Shown here in pieces: positions 40,436 through 51,022 of a DNA stretch of 64,000 nt. The notes below the pieces were generated by a model that saw only the letters and a program-made list of their open reading frames with translations, was not told the DNA's origin and did no database searches. Positions within the stretch are counted from its first letter, which is position 1. The number at the start of each line of letters is the position of its first letter. Source of the DNA: Chondrus crispus (taxonomy: Eukaryota > Rhodophyta > Florideophyceae > Gigartinales > Gigartinaceae); contig NW_005178566.1 of NCBI RefSeq assembly GCF_000350225.1, positions 62,001 through 126,000 on the forward strand, written 5' to 3'. The translations under genes were made by a program, and so were the position numbers.

Positions 40436-41084
40436 TGTCGTGCACTACAGCCACGGGTGGCGGCTGTAGGCAGAGCGACGCGCGTTCGGACGCGTAAGGA
40501 AATTCGGGAGACCACCCGGTGGATGACCGGAACCGGGATCCGGGCGCGGCTTGCGCGGTAGGAAAGTAGCAACGTAGTCAGCAATAGACAGGGTGAATTA
40601 AAGGAAAAACAGAACTAACAGAACGGACAGCACAGTAATTAACGTAGCGCTCGCGCGGTTGGGGTCGACGCGCGCGGGGAAGGCAGTTGGGATTCCAGGG
40701 GTGTAGATGGCTCGGTCGGTATGGGCGAGCCAGTACCGAGTCGAGGCTACAACCTGGAATCCAGAAACCAAGGTAAAAGACCCGAGGCTTCGTGCCTCTT
40801 TACTTTTATCATCATCGGGTTGACTATATAGTCCCCGTCGCCGTCATGGCAAAGCTAAATTATACTGTAATTTAGAGTAACTAGAATATAACGGGTGTAG
40901 CCCCGAGGGGACCAAGTCACGGCCCCCATTGACCCGACAGGCGGCAGAGGGCTCACACGTGTCCACCGGTATGGTCCGGTAGAGAGACAGGAGTCCACGT
41001 GTACCCGTGGTACACGTGGTGGCGGCGAGCGCGATTTTGGTGAGATTAAGACAGCTGTCCCCGTACCGAGTACAGTGGACTACA
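40436..41084 (-). repeat. R4 5' LTR
   Basis: It matches 29622-30270. It carries the palindromic TATA core at 40822-40833 and CACGTG boxes at about 40956-41020. Transcription of the genomic RNA would run leftward from here. Confidence 0.95.
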
Positions 41085-41275
41085 ATCATGCGGAGCTTAT
41101 GCGTGCAAACACTCAGGTTTCCTCCGAAGAACAACCACGGCGTTGACAAATCATGAAATCTGTGTGCCGGTCGCCGTCCCTACGGACCGATTAGCGAAAG
41201 TGACGGCAAAGAAACGAGGGATAGTGAGGTTTTACAAAGATGCCATTGCATGAAGCCAGCTCGCTGTGGATGTAC

Positions 41276-41320
41276 TCATCTATGCATGATCTTGAGTAAC
41301 TCAAGATCATGCATAGATGA
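41276..41320. repeat. Perfect 45-bp palindrome (22-bp arms, 1-nt centre)
   Basis: Arms 41276-41297 and 41299-41320 are perfect reverse complements around a single A at 41298, beginning TCATCTATGCATG. It would form a strong hairpin or cruciform. It is 190 bp right of R4, in the spacer. Confidence 0.95.
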
Positions 41321-41860
41321 AAGCAACTGTTGCGTTATATTTGATTAAAGAGGTCGATTGATGATGAGAACGGAGACAAAGAGCGGTGGATGAGCGCGGC
41401 TTAGGGTTGTGACTTATCGAGGGTAGTGCGAAAACAATATTGTGATCAGAAGAAAGTTATCATATCAAGACATGGTAAGTGATGAAACAAGTTATTCAGA
41501 AGGAAATCGAGTGGATGTGAACTAACCATTTGTATTTTTTGAAAATGTTGCGAGCAATGTCGTCGATATTTATTAAGAAGCCTGTGTGAAAGATAATTTG
41601 CGCTGGAAGAGTGGGGGCCGGGGAGGACGGGATCCGAATGGTTTTGATAGGAGATGGCTGTGAGTGTTTGGGAGGAAGGGGCAAACAGGGTGTAGAAAAA
41701 CATGCTTTGCCTAGTTGGAAGCAGTACGAGCGTCGAACAAGTGTGATGGGAGAGTGATGGGAGAAGGTGAAGGGGAGAAACGTGGCGATGATGAATAGAT
41801 GAGGGAGATGAGGATGACTTGTGGGAAACAGATGATGAGGATGCAGCGGAGAAATTGACG

Positions 41861-42247
41861 ATGCAAATGAGTAATGCTGATATAGTTGCCTTCGAGTATG
41901 GCCGCCGTTTTGCTTGGTTGCGTATGCATGATCTGACCTTAAATTTCACAGTGGATGAGGGAGAACCGAATTAATGGTGTGCAGCTGGGTTTGGGAGATT
42001 AGTGGACAAGTATAGCAGAGAGAGGGGTTTGGTTGCAGCAGCATTGGAAGATGGAAACTTGGATGACGAAAAATTTAGAGAAAAGTACGTTGGGGAAAAC
42101 ATCTACCAGATATTAGTGGGGGCAAGACGATTGGAAGACCAGAAGAAGTTAGGGCTGAGTCCAGGGTGGGTGGCGAAAGTGTTGCGGTGGAAAGCGGTTT
42201 TGAAGTACAAAAGAGGTGTCAAGGATCGACGAATTTGTTGGAAATAG
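41861..42247 (+). pseudogene. Unknown coding remnant, interrupted by R5
   Basis: One frame reads MQMSNADIVAFEYGRRFAW and LRMHDLTLNFTVDEG, a stop at 41972, then LVDKYSRERGLVAAALEDG, EKYVGENIYQILVGARRLE and LSPGWVAKVLRWKAVLKY. Upstream the same frame is acidic (DEDDLWETDDEDA) but has earlier stops. The composition looks protein-like and not like a pol shadow. R5 inserted 22 bp beyond it. After R5, the same frame continues for a while (MELVMKTARLSVPFCDE at about 57950). I do not recognise the family; it could be a host gene or another repeat. Confidence 0.35.
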
Positions 42248-42269
42248 GGCGAGGGCAGAAGTGAAGTTG

Positions 42270-42528
42270 TGTGGACAACCTGCGCTGCGGAGGGCAAGGC
42301 CCATTGTCAACCAAGTAAAAAATTGGAGAGTGATGTTGAAATTATTTACTGAAATGGAGGGACATTGAATGATATCTTGAACTGTGCTCTCCAGGCACAC
42401 GGGGGAGGCACAAAACGACGGTACATAAGGACAAGGTAAGATAGAACAGATAAGAAAAAAAGTATCGGTAAGTAAAAGCGTCTTCTGCAGTTTAGCTTCT
42501 TGTTCTTGGTATGGCGTCACGTGTTTAA
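42270..42528 (+). repeat. R5 5' LTR
   Basis: It begins TGTGGACAACCTG. About 235 bp of it match 57691-57925 (for example AGGACAAGGTAAGATAGAAC) and its first bases match 52869-52893. No canonical TGG-type PBS is seen after it. Confidence 0.75.
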
Positions 42529-42600
42529 AGAAATTTCTTTCTTGCAGGAGGATTTGCAAAACGCTACGACAATGAAGAAGACAGTTGAATCGAAGGAGCA

Positions 42601-43071
42601 ATGGCTGCCGGTCAGGCAGAGACGGATGGAGCCGTCAGTATTTTTCAGCCGATTTCACACCCAGTTTTGAGAAGTGTCGATCCGGTGAAAGTGTCACAGT
42701 TCTTAAGGGATCGAGAGAGATATGAGCTGGAAAATGGAGAGAAAAAGAAGCAAGTGCCTACATTTACAAAAGCGCCTTACAAAGTATCAGTGGACCCTGG
42801 CTTGTTGAGAGGTATGCATTTCATAGGTCGATTCAGGAATATCGCTCCTGTCAAAACTGTGATACAGCTAGCAACTGGCCGTATTGAACAGTGGATTAGA
42901 AGCCTCGTTGAGAAAGAGAATAGTACTTTCGCTCCCGCTGTTATTGAGAAAGCTAAAGCAAATTTGCGAGGGCCAACGCAAATGGCAGACCCCGAAGCCC
43001 GGATCATGGAGTTTTGCAATGATTTTTCTCCAGACTCGAAGCTGTTGGGTACGAAAAATTTAAAGAGATAA
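42601..43071 (+). pseudogene. gag: R5 gag fragment
   Basis: It begins at an ATG, MAAGQAETDGAVSIF, and reads PVKVSQFLRDRERYELENG, FRNIAPVKTVIQLATGRIE and MEFCNDFSPDSKLLG. A motif like VKVxxFLRxRERYEL is typical of oomycete gypsy Gags as I remember them. The frame is broken soon after 43071, where the Gag continues in another frame with KKAVKLIQEKLYPKRFKV. Confidence 0.65.
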
Positions 43072-43382
43072 ACCCCAAGAAGGCGGTTAAGTTGATACAA
43101 GAAAAACTGTATCCAAAACGTTTCAAGGTTGCAATGCAAACGACACTGGAATACCACTAGCCAATACAAAAGGACGTCGTTGCATACATTGACCTACTGT
43201 GTGCAGAGGCCAAAGGCTTTAAAACATACAAGTAGGACGACAAACATACAGATAAAGAGAAGGATAAAGGAGGGCACATAAAAGGAGGAGTTAATAAGCA
43301 ATCTCTAAGCTTCACAATATGAACAAAGAGAAATCATGAAGAAGGAAACAGAGATTTCAAACGACAGAGCAGACCACTTTGC

Positions 43383-43832
43383 TTGAACCCTATCTGCGCA
43401 AGTAAGCAGGAACGACATTTTGTCCTTAACGAGTGCAAAAGAACTACTAAGGAGGATGCCCGTAAATTGGTTAACGAGTACAAAGAGAAAAGACAGTGTT
43501 GGAAGAAGGAAGCAAAGCGCGTACACGGTGAGGACGAAAGAGCAAAAAGCACGATGGTCAAAGCCATGCTGTCACGATCAATTCATTGTATCATCTGCGC
43601 GGATGGTGGCTCTGACCTTAACATTCTCTCTCCTGCAATGCTCTTTAAGCTCCTTGAAAAACAGCCTGAGGTGAATGTGACAACTTTTGATACACCACGA
43701 AAGTACGGCCTCGCTGCCAAGACCGATGGCAAAGGAAAGGAGATCTATAGAACTTGCGATAAGCAGATGAAAACGGATCTCGAATTGTTTATACGACATG
43801 GATGCTACTCGGAGTTACGAAACGTTGTATGA
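43383..43832 (+). pseudogene. R5 nucleocapsid and protease-like region
   Basis: The frame has Cys residues (CASKQERHFVLNECKR) that may be a degenerate zinc knuckle, followed by IICADGGSDLNILSPAML. This resembles the protease of R6 (DDGSDDSIVSPRI), so DGGS may be the active-site position. It would cleave Gag-Pol. Only the motif supports the function. Confidence 0.5.
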
Positions 43833-43865
43833 TACATATCGACACCTGATATTATTGAAGCTATT

Positions 43866-45799
43866 GTGGGACGGCCTCTACAGGAAGCGTTGGGAATCAA
43901 TACCAAAGATCTTCTCCCAGCAGCCGTGGACCGTCTAGGTAATACAGTAGATGTCGCCACCTTGAAGGCATCTGATGACTATACAGGCGGTACTGTAGCA
44001 AAAAAATACGTCAAGGAGTGTATCATCGAGACAAAAGTGTCTTGTCTGACATAGAAAGTGATGAGGACGAAGCATGGTTGGATCTCAGCAATAATAAAGG
44101 AGCAGAAATCGATGAGGGAATATCTCAAGCTCTGAGAATCGCACTCGCGAATGGCATTTCTGAAGAAGGAAAACAAAAGCTCGACGCCTTATTAAATAAG
44201 TACAAGGATGTTTTGCGCCTCTGACTCGGTAACGACCCACCGGCTGAGGTGGAACCAATGTCACTACAGTTACAAGAGGACACCAAGCCTGTCGCAGCTA
44301 AGGCCCGCAGATACACGCCAAGTGAAAAGAGGTTCATGGAACGGTACGTGCAGCGCTTAGTGGCGTTTGGTTTTGGAAAAGTGACAACTACAGCGAAATG
44401 GGTTGCCGCGCCCGTATTTGTAGCAAATCCGCCGCCTACCCACTTTCGCCAAACGTTCGACTACAGGCCTATCAACGCTGCTACTGTACCGATGACTTGG
44501 CCAATGCCACATATTGATTCGGAGTTATCAAACATGGCGGGGAGCAATTTTTTTGCAACAAGAGACTTTGTGAGTCGATATTGACAATTTCCATTAACCG
44601 AGCATTCTCAAGAGCTACTTAGGTTTATGTACACCGATGCAGTGATTCAGCCCAGACGTTGCACGCAAGGCGCCAAGAACGTGGGACCTAATTTACAATC
44701 AAAGGTCCCACCACCGTTTAGTGACATCAAGGACCGACTCAAGGCATGTCTGGATGATTTTATTCTTCATGTAGAGGGAGAACATGAGCTGATGGAGACC
44801 ATCGCTAATTTTATGCGGATCTGTAGCGATGCCAATTTAAGAATCTCTATACGGAAATCAGAATTCTTCCTCAAGAAGGTACACTGGTGTGGAAGAATCA
44901 TAGATGGCTCAGGAGTGCAGTTCGATCCGAAAAATCTCGGTGGTCTAAAAGACCTACACATGGCCATAATAGCAGGCGAACTCTGTGAATACGTGTATTG
45001 TCTACAGCAGATGTCGCATTCACTTCTCAACTTCACCAAACGTATTGCACCCCTGAAGGAGGCTTCGGGGGAAGCGTACAAGAGAGCTGGATCGCGTAAG
45101 AGGAAAGCGGTGCAGTGTATACGATTGGAAGCACTTTCTTGGGACAGCAGGTATAAAAGACTTATAAAGAGTTCCAAATGGAACTCACAAATTTGGTTAA
45201 GCTGGCACACAGGGACACGGAAAATGCCTTGTGTATTTACACAGATGCGTCAGACGCGGATTGGTCCGGAGTGGTTACGCAAACGAGCCTTGGCGACCTG
45301 AAGGAACAATTTGAAAACCAAAAGCACGAGCCTTTGGCTTTTTGGGGGGCGGCTTTTAAAGGAGCAGAAGAGTTTTGGACCACTTTTTAAAAGGAAGCAT
45401 ATGCGATTTACATGGTATTGAAGAAACTATATTTCATGGTACTGGCTGAAGAAAATACACACTTGTACAGGGACCACAGGAAATTGATATTTGTTTTCAA
45501 TCCATTTGCTCTAGAACCGGCCCTGGGAAGGCATATAGTGGACAAGGTGCAGCGCTCGGGACAGTACCTGTCAAAGTTTTCATACATCATCGAGTGCAAA
45601 CCTGGTGACAAGAGCGTGATTGCAGATATAATGAAAAGGTGGTGCCGCGGATACCGTGGTAAAACGCTTGCTGTCCAGAGAATAACGCATAAATTAATGG
45701 AACACGATATGGTACCAACTCCACTTGCAGAAGATTTGAAGTACGTAGGCGCGGTAATGATTCGCAAATTGCAGTTGAGGCATGATGAACATGCCCCTC
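43866..45799 (+). pseudogene. pol: R5 reverse transcriptase and RNase H remnants
   Basis: RT segments are spread over three frames: RYTPSEKRFMERYVQRLV, FRQTFDYRPINAATVPMTWP, ATRDFVSRY (followed by TGA where R6 has Trp: GYWQFPL), then a gap and LKACLDDFILHVEGE with an LDD catalytic motif and KKVHWCGRIIDGSG. RNase H: CIYTDASDADWSGVV, HEPLAFWGAAFKGAEEFW, stop, KEAYAIYMVLKKL, YRDHRKLIFVF. The reading stops at 45799 where R6 inserted. Similarity to R6 pol is clear. Confidence 0.78.
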
Positions 45800-46152
45800 T
45801 GTGCTGCCACACCTGGTGGTGTGCAGGGCGAAAGAGAAAAAGGTTGGCTTTGATGGAAAAGGTGGTGCTTCGATGATGGAGACCATCTTCGAGGTTTATT
45901 GGCGGATCTACTTAAATGCTTGTTAGCAGAAGAAAGGAGGACTGATTACTGTACTGTGCGGAACCTTCCCAAAGGAGGATGCTGTGCCGAATTACGAGAA
46001 CATGCGTGGAAGGATATTCGGCTGCTGAACCAATAAACCAGGTAAAGCGGGCGGCGGCCCGGCTACATTATGCCAAGTTGGCTGAGCCTGCATGGAAGAC
46101 AATTTGGCTTCTGAAACAATAACCAAGTCCCACGGGCATGGGCGCGGTTACA
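45800..46152 (-). repeat. R6 3' LTR
   Basis: On the plus strand it begins TGTGCTGCCACACC and ends GCGCGGTTACA. It matches 51023-51375 with two visible differences. The PPT lies next to it. Confidence 0.95.
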
Positions 46153-46164
46153 CTCCCCCCTATC
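46153..46164 (-). promoter_or_regulatory. R6 polypurine tract
   Basis: The minus strand reads GATAGGGGGGAG next to the 3' LTR. It overlaps the end of the pol stop codon. Confidence 0.85.
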
Positions 46165-48334
46165 AGAGGCCAAGTGTACGACGTGCGCGAGACACCAGCG
46201 CCGAAGGAGTGGACTTTCGGCTGAGTAGCTTGAGGAGCATTTTTGGTACGTCGTCGTAGATGCGCTGGAGTGGTTCGAAAGTGTCCTCGGAATCTGGAAG
46301 ACCTTTCCAACGTACTTGGACTTTGAGGTCGCCGTCTTCGTCTATGACTCGCATCAATCGGGAAACTACCATTCCTGTTTCCGACGACAGAACGTGTGAC
46401 ATGATAGCTTCTTGGTTGACACTGGAGTCGTGATAGAACTTGAGACGGACGATGTGGATCTCGTTCATCGTCCCATTCCTCAGGTCTTCTACAAGATAGA
46501 TGTAATCGGACAATGCTTTCACGATTCGACGTGGTCCGCGCCACCGCAAACACAGCTTCTCATTGGAGGAGAAATCTTCTCGGGCGACGAGGACGAAATC
46601 GCCTACTTCAAACTTCGGAAGTTCGCCGCGGGACGCGGCCTCACGGGCCTTTTGTCGATTATTCTTCAGGCTTTCGAAGACGATAGGATGAAGATCCGCA
46701 ATTAGACTTTTGAGCTTGTCGACATTGAGGATATGATCGGCTTGGACTTCGCTGACAGTCATCGAGGTAACTGTGGAGGAGCGCAAGAAGGTGTGGATGG
46801 GAGGTGTCGGGTCGGCCCCAAGGAATGCTGTGATGGGAGCGACATTTCCGCGGTGACGTGACAGGGTGTTGTTGAGAGTGCTTTGGATGATTGGCAAAAT
46901 GTCTGGCCATTCTTCCGGTCGCATCTGTAGCTCAGACAAAGTGGCGCGACAGGTCCGAACAAGCTCTTTGCCGAGTCTCTCAACCGCGCCGTTGGACCAA
47001 GGACAATATGGAAGAGTGAAGTGGTGCGGGACCTTGACGCCTTTGGCAACAAGGCGAATCGTCTCATTCCTGAAGTGCGTCGGGCAGTCGGACATTAGCG
47101 ATTTCGGGACGCCGAAGGCTGCGCACCAATCAATGATGGCAGTGGCGGCGTTCGCTGCAGACGTATCGGCGAAAGGGAAGAACCACTTGTAGTCTGAAAA
47201 ATCGTCACGCATCATGAGAACGTAGTTTGCACCGTCTGATCCGGTCGCTAGGTCGATGTAGTCGAACTGAAGTAAGTCGTTCCGATGTGTGCCGTGAAAA
47301 GCCGGACCAAAAGGTCGCGGCATCTTCCCCCCTCCGGTTGTGGAAAGGCAGTGGATGCACGCTTTGACGAATTCGCCTATGTCGGCGGACTGAGTAGACC
47401 AGTGATAGGCTTTACACATGACGTGTTCTGTTGTGCGTGAGCCACGATGACCGGCAGCACTGGTGTGGGCGATGACACACAAGCGAAGCTGCAGGTCTGT
47501 GGAGTCATCGGGTATCCAAATCGCACCGGTAGAAGTGAGCCAAAGACCGTTGGACTTTTGGAGATTTTTGGGACGGGGAAGGGCCGTGTCGTTTTGTGCC
47601 TTGGCGATGTCGCGGCTAGAAGGCCATTCGAAATCGTCAGCTGATGCACTTGGTAACGCGGGAATACAGACGAGACGGCGGATGGTTGGAGGTGGTGCCC
47701 AGCGGCCTAGTAGATCGGCCCAGACATTGTCGGTGCCGCGAATGTGCACACAGGTGTAATTGTATACTGACAGTCTGACAGCCCAGCGCAGTACCTTGCA
47801 CAGTGTAGTTTGCGACATATCAGGCACGATGGACAGTGGATCGAACAAGTAGATCAGGTTGTTGTGATCTGTAAACAAGTCGAATCCAGCAGATGTAGCT
47901 GCCAGCCAGTGCATGCGTTGAAGGGTCGCGAGGACTGCGTAGGCTTCTTTTTCAAGTACAGACCAGCGGGCTTGTTGCGTGTTGAACCTACCAGAGAGGA
48001 AGGCAAGCGGTTCGTGACGTTGTTCAGCATGTGGTAGGGTCGTGTCGGCAGTTGGAACTTGAGTCATTATTCCGGACCAGAGTGAGTCGGAGACGTCTGT
48101 GTAGACACAGAGTCGTTTCGTCGCGTCACGGTGTGCCAATGTGACACGACGAGCTAGGGCTTCTATACACGACTTGAAGGCCTGACGTTCCGTCTGGTCC
48201 CAGCCGACATCTGCCAGTGAAATGCGAGCGAGGGAGCGCTTTTGCGTGTGTTGGAACGTACATATACCTTTTCGAGGAAGTTGTGAAGCGGTTCGACAAT
48301 ACGGCTGAAGTTGGGGATGCCGGTCTTGACCCAT
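46163..48334 (-). CDS. pol: R6 RNase H, integrase and chromodomain
   Basis: RNase H: RLCVYTDVSDSLWSGIM, HEPLAFLSGRFNTQQ, KEAYAVLATLQRM and LFTDHNNLIYLFDP. Integrase: HTSAAGHRGSRTTEHVM with ACIHCLSTTGG (HHCC); core LQFDYIDLATGSDG (Asp), SLMSDCPTHFRNETI (Asp), WSNGAVERLGKELVRTC (Glu); then FEVGDFVLVARED. The C-terminus is a chromodomain: VSRLMRVIDEDGDLKVQV, RWKGLPDSEDTFEPLQRI. It continues from the RT in a shifted frame near 48270. All catalytic residues are present. 723 residues. Confidence 0.9.
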   Translation of the reverse strand: MGQDRHPQLQPYCRTASQLPRKGICTFQHTQKRSLARISLADVGWDQTERQAFKSCIEALARRVTLAHRDATKRLCVYTDVSDSLWSGIMTQVPTADTTLPHAEQRHEPLAFLSGRFNTQQARWSVLEKEAYAVLATLQRMHWLAATSAGFDLFTDHNNLIYLFDPLSIVPDMSQTTLCKVLRWAVRLSVYNYTCVHIRGTDNVWADLLGRWAPPPTIRRLVCIPALPSASADDFEWPSSRDIAKAQNDTALPRPKNLQKSNGLWLTSTGAIWIPDDSTDLQLRLCVIAHTSAAGHRGSRTTEHVMCKAYHWSTQSADIGEFVKACIHCLSTTGGGKMPRPFGPAFHGTHRNDLLQFDYIDLATGSDGANYVLMMRDDFSDYKWFFPFADTSAANAATAIIDWCAAFGVPKSLMSDCPTHFRNETIRLVAKGVKVPHHFTLPYCPWSNGAVERLGKELVRTCRATLSELQMRPEEWPDILPIIQSTLNNTLSRHRGNVAPITAFLGADPTPPIHTFLRSSTVTSMTVSEVQADHILNVDKLKSLIADLHPIVFESLKNNRQKAREAASRGELPKFEVGDFVLVAREDFSSNEKLCLRWRGPRRIVKALSDYIYLVEDLRNGTMNEIHIVRLKFYHDSSVNQEAIMSHVLSSETGMVVSRLMRVIDEDGDLKVQVRWKGLPDSEDTFEPLQRIYDDVPKMLLKLLSRKSTPSALVSRARRTLGL

Positions 48335-49053
48335 TGCAGCGCACAGAAGAATTGTTGAAGCTGCGCGCCATCAGTAGGTTCGGCCATTTGTTGCAGTCCG
48401 TCGATTCGGCGGGGGTCGAACCGGATACCTGCGGCGGACAGAAGACGGCCGCACCAGCGAATCTTCTTGGCAAAGAGTGTGCACTTCCCAGGATGGAGCT
48501 TGAGATTGTGCTTCGACAGTACATCGAAGAGCTGACGAATCGTTTTCAACAAACCGGAAACGGTGGCCGAATGACACATGATGTCATCGAGCCAGTACAA
48601 GACATTTTGACGAAGGGATTCGGGGAAGATGGAGGCCAGAGTGGCTTGCAGGTACGTGACGGCGTTTGTAGTGCCGTGCAATACACGGCGTGGCGTGTAG
48701 ATGCCATCTGGTGTGATGAACGACTGACAGTCTTGGGAATCCTCGGCGAGAGGGAATTGCCAGTAGCCGTGTGAAAGGTCGAATACGGCATAAAACTGAC
48801 TGCCAGACGTCTTGGTCAGTTTGACCTCCAAGTTCGGCATCGGGTATTGACAGACTGTTGTATACTGGTTGACGGGGCGGAGGTCGACGGTGAAGCGAAA
48901 ACGCGCAGGTCCGGGTTTGGGGACCAGCAGCGGTGCGCTTGCCCAAATTGCAGATGGGTTGAAAAACACCATTCCACAACGGACCAAGTCGTCAATATGT
49001 CGTTTTAGAAACTCCCGTTGGTCCGGGGAGTAGTTGCGCAAACGCACGCGCAC
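48163..49053 (-). CDS. pol: R6 reverse transcriptase (WLDD catalytic box)
   Basis: It reads RNYSPDQREFLKRHIDDLV, FRFTVDLRPVNQYTTVCQYP, FYAVFDLSHGYWQFPLAED, TNAVTYLQATLASIF and LYWLDDIMCHSATV, KLHPGKCTLFAKKIRWCGRL. The usual YxDD is YWLDD, so Trp sits in the position of the catalytic Tyr; this is typical of this lineage as I recall it. The N-terminal piece of RT lies in the frame before. The last part from 48270 onward is out of frame with RNase H. Confidence 0.9.
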   Translation of the reverse strand: MRVRLRNYSPDQREFLKRHIDDLVRCGMVFFNPSAIWASAPLLVPKPGPARFRFTVDLRPVNQYTTVCQYPMPNLEVKLTKTSGSQFYAVFDLSHGYWQFPLAEDSQDCQSFITPDGIYTPRRVLHGTTNAVTYLQATLASIFPESLRQNVLYWLDDIMCHSATVSGLLKTIRQLFDVLSKHNLKLHPGKCTLFAKKIRWCGRLLSAAGIRFDPRRIDGLQQMAEPTDGAQLQQFFCALQWVKTGIPNFSRIVEPLHNFLEKVYVRSNTRKSAPSLAFHWQMSAGTRRNVRPSSRV

Positions 49054-50195
49054 GGGCGCGCGTCGTGGTTCAGTCTGATTCGGAGTGGCAGAACGTCGGC
49101 AGGAGGTCCAGCTGAAAAAGTGTTTCGGAAGATGTCAGAATGACTGTCGACGATATGCCGTAGATCTTGGGCGTGGTTATCTGCGAGTCCTTCCCTTGAC
49201 GCCCTTGTCACCATGTCGTTGATAGCCAATTTGACGTCTGCCTCTTGATCTGCATCGCGCGGATCGATGAGGGACGGGTCTGGAAAAGGGTCCTCCTCCA
49301 TGCCCGTGGAGTAGTAGTTGACCCTTGGACGCCTGCGATCGAGTTGAGCCTCGTTGTCCTGAAAATCGCTGTCGAAGTCGTTACGGTTCTTCATGAGGCG
49401 ACCGATGTTTCCGAGATTGCCAATGGGTGACGATCCGACAACTTGTGAACAGTCCGTACCGTCCAAACGGGAGCGGTTCTGTTCCAGCAATGTCTTGGTG
49501 TCGACCTTGAGGTGAAGAAGGACTGGTAGACCTATGAGAAGGTCCTCACAAGCGAGATCGTCATCCGGGACGAGATACTGGATGTTGAGGAGGGCAAGTT
49601 GGCAGGCGGACAGATGAAGAACGGTGCGCGGGCAGGTCTATGCCCGGGAAAAGGAAAAACGAGTCGGTTCGGCCTTGTCCTTGAGCGCCACTGTGAGCTC
49701 GACGGTTTGGATCTTGGTGATACGTCCAATGCCTTTGATTGCAGCAGCCTCGGCGATCCGGGGTGAGACGATACTGTCGTCACTCCCGTCGTCGCATCGT
49801 CCTGAGACCGTGGTGCTTGCCGTACCGTCCGAGACGGTGATTGTACAGGAAGAACTGTATATGTCCTGTTCGTTGTCCTTCTGTAGACGTCCGATGGCCT
49901 TGTGATGGGACTGAGCATCTGAAGGATCGGCATTACCCTTTTTATGGGTATCCTTGTGTCCACGGCTGCGTGTGTTGGCATATGGACCGTCACGTTGGCG
50001 ATTGGATTGGAGTTGAGCACGGAGGACTGCACGCTGATCGTCGGGGCAAGCCCGACAATCTCGGAGAAGATGACGGAATCTCCTCTCTTTGTGCGGCGGG
50101 TAGAGACACAATGGCAGTGGGCGCTCGATACCTACGTTGCCATTTGGTCTCTGAGACGAGGGGGACGTGTTAGATCCCCGGGCGGAGTTTGTCAA
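49005..50195 (-). pseudogene. pol: R6 protease region and RT N-terminus (stops)
   Basis: The frame continues from Gag past a TGA (50262) with a Cys/His region, CLYPPHKERRFRHLLRDC, probably the nucleocapsid. Then it reads GRCDDGSDDSIVSPRIAEAA (protease-like) to a UAG at 49638. After that in the same frame come DDDLACEDLLIGLPVLLHLK and MVTRASREGLADNHAQDL. The RT frame takes over near 49050. The active site DDGS differs from DTGA. The stop positions make a full-length polyprotein impossible as assembled. Confidence 0.72.
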
Positions 50196-50261
50196 ATTGA
50201 CTTTTTGTCGGGGCTTGTCGCCCCTTGGTCCGATATCGAGCAGTTGGAAGGCGTCTGCTAG

Positions 50262-50906
50262 TCACATTGCTTGTTTCATGAACGCAGGAAGTTCCTTCTT
50301 CAAGTTGGAATGTCCTAGGTGGAGATCGGATTCCAGCCGAATACGTAGCAACTCGGGCTTGATGGCCGAGAGAACGTGCTTCACAGCCACCTTTGGATTG
50401 GCTTTGGAGAGCCAGGATAAGCCATGTCGCCGCAGTAGTGCGCTGTAGGAGATGAAGATATTCTCCATGCGTGAAGTTGCGCGACTGTCAGACATGTCCA
50501 TCTTGAGCTCCTTCTTGACCATGGCCTCGAGGGAGTCGAGAGAGACGCAGTCGCGACTCTCTGTAGCCTTGGATTCCAGAAAATGTCGGAGCGTCAAGTC
50601 GTCCAAGGCATCGTAGTCGTGGGCCTCGACAAGGTTGAGTTCGATGAAGCTGTGGATAAATTCAGCCTCTACGCAGAACTTCAGGGCAACGGAACGACAG
50701 GTTGATGAGTCTCCAGCGAGGGACTCGGCGCGCGCTTTGACTTCGTTGACATAGCAGTCATACTTCCAAAGAAATACGCAAATGGCCTCAGCATTGATTT
50801 GCGTGAGGCTGGGATGGTCGACGGTCGACGACAAGATTGCTGGGGTTCCAGCATGGGTCAGAGGGTTCTGACGATCCGGCGGAGACGAGCTGCACGCGTC
50901 TGTCAT
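50262..50906 (-). CDS. gag: R6 Gag capsid region
   Basis: It starts at an ATG (MTDACSSSPPDRQNPL) about 115 bp inside the 5' LTR. The frame reads VFLWKYDCYVNEVKARAES, VALKFCVEAEFIHSFIELN, LRHFLESKATESRDCVSL, YSALLRRHGLSWL and VAVKHVLSAIKPELLRIR. Oomycete gypsy Gags have very similar blocks in memory. It ends at a TGA (MKQAM, stop) and the same frame continues. Confidence 0.85.
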   Translation of the reverse strand: MTDACSSSPPDRQNPLTHAGTPAILSSTVDHPSLTQINAEAICVFLWKYDCYVNEVKARAESLAGDSSTCRSVALKFCVEAEFIHSFIELNLVEAHDYDALDDLTLRHFLESKATESRDCVSLDSLEAMVKKELKMDMSDSRATSRMENIFISYSALLRRHGLSWLSKANPKVAVKHVLSAIKPELLRIRLESDLHLGHSNLKKELPAFMKQAM

Positions 50907-51022
50907 GGTACGGAAAGAATGAGCGAGGTTTGTTGAGTTGCTTTGTAGTGGATGATCGAAGTGATGTTTCGTATGAAACGTAGGAATTGCCCTTCCAGAC
51001 GCGGATTAGGCGTTATGATCAC

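Larger units (their letters stand above)
29622..41084 (-). mobile_element. R4: nearly intact chromovirus with an antisense extra ORF
   Basis: An 11,463 bp element with two 649 bp LTRs that differ at only about ten sites by eye, and an ATCAT duplication. On the minus strand: 5' LTR, PBS, gag (692 codons in one frame), protease-RT-RNase H, integrase, chromodomain, non-coding stretch, antisense ORF, PPT, 3' LTR. Only two lesions interrupt pol: one nonsense codon and one shift at a G9 run. The close LTRs mean recent insertion. It is the best template for understanding R1, R2 and R3. Confidence 0.95.
41085..42269. other. Spacer between R4 and R5
   Basis: AT-richer sequence that continues from the left flank of R4 (the ATCAT duplication joins them). 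It holds a perfect palindrome at 41276-41320 and a possible coding remnant from about 41795. No family was recognised. An overlapping minus-strand ORF at 41446-41949 is Ser/His/Leu-rich low-complexity and probably spurious. Confidence 0.5.

Noticed and set aside
41446..41949. A 167-codon minus-strand ORF in the R4-R5 spacer
   Set aside because: Low-complexity Ser/His/Leu composition; the opposite strand has more protein-like sequence.
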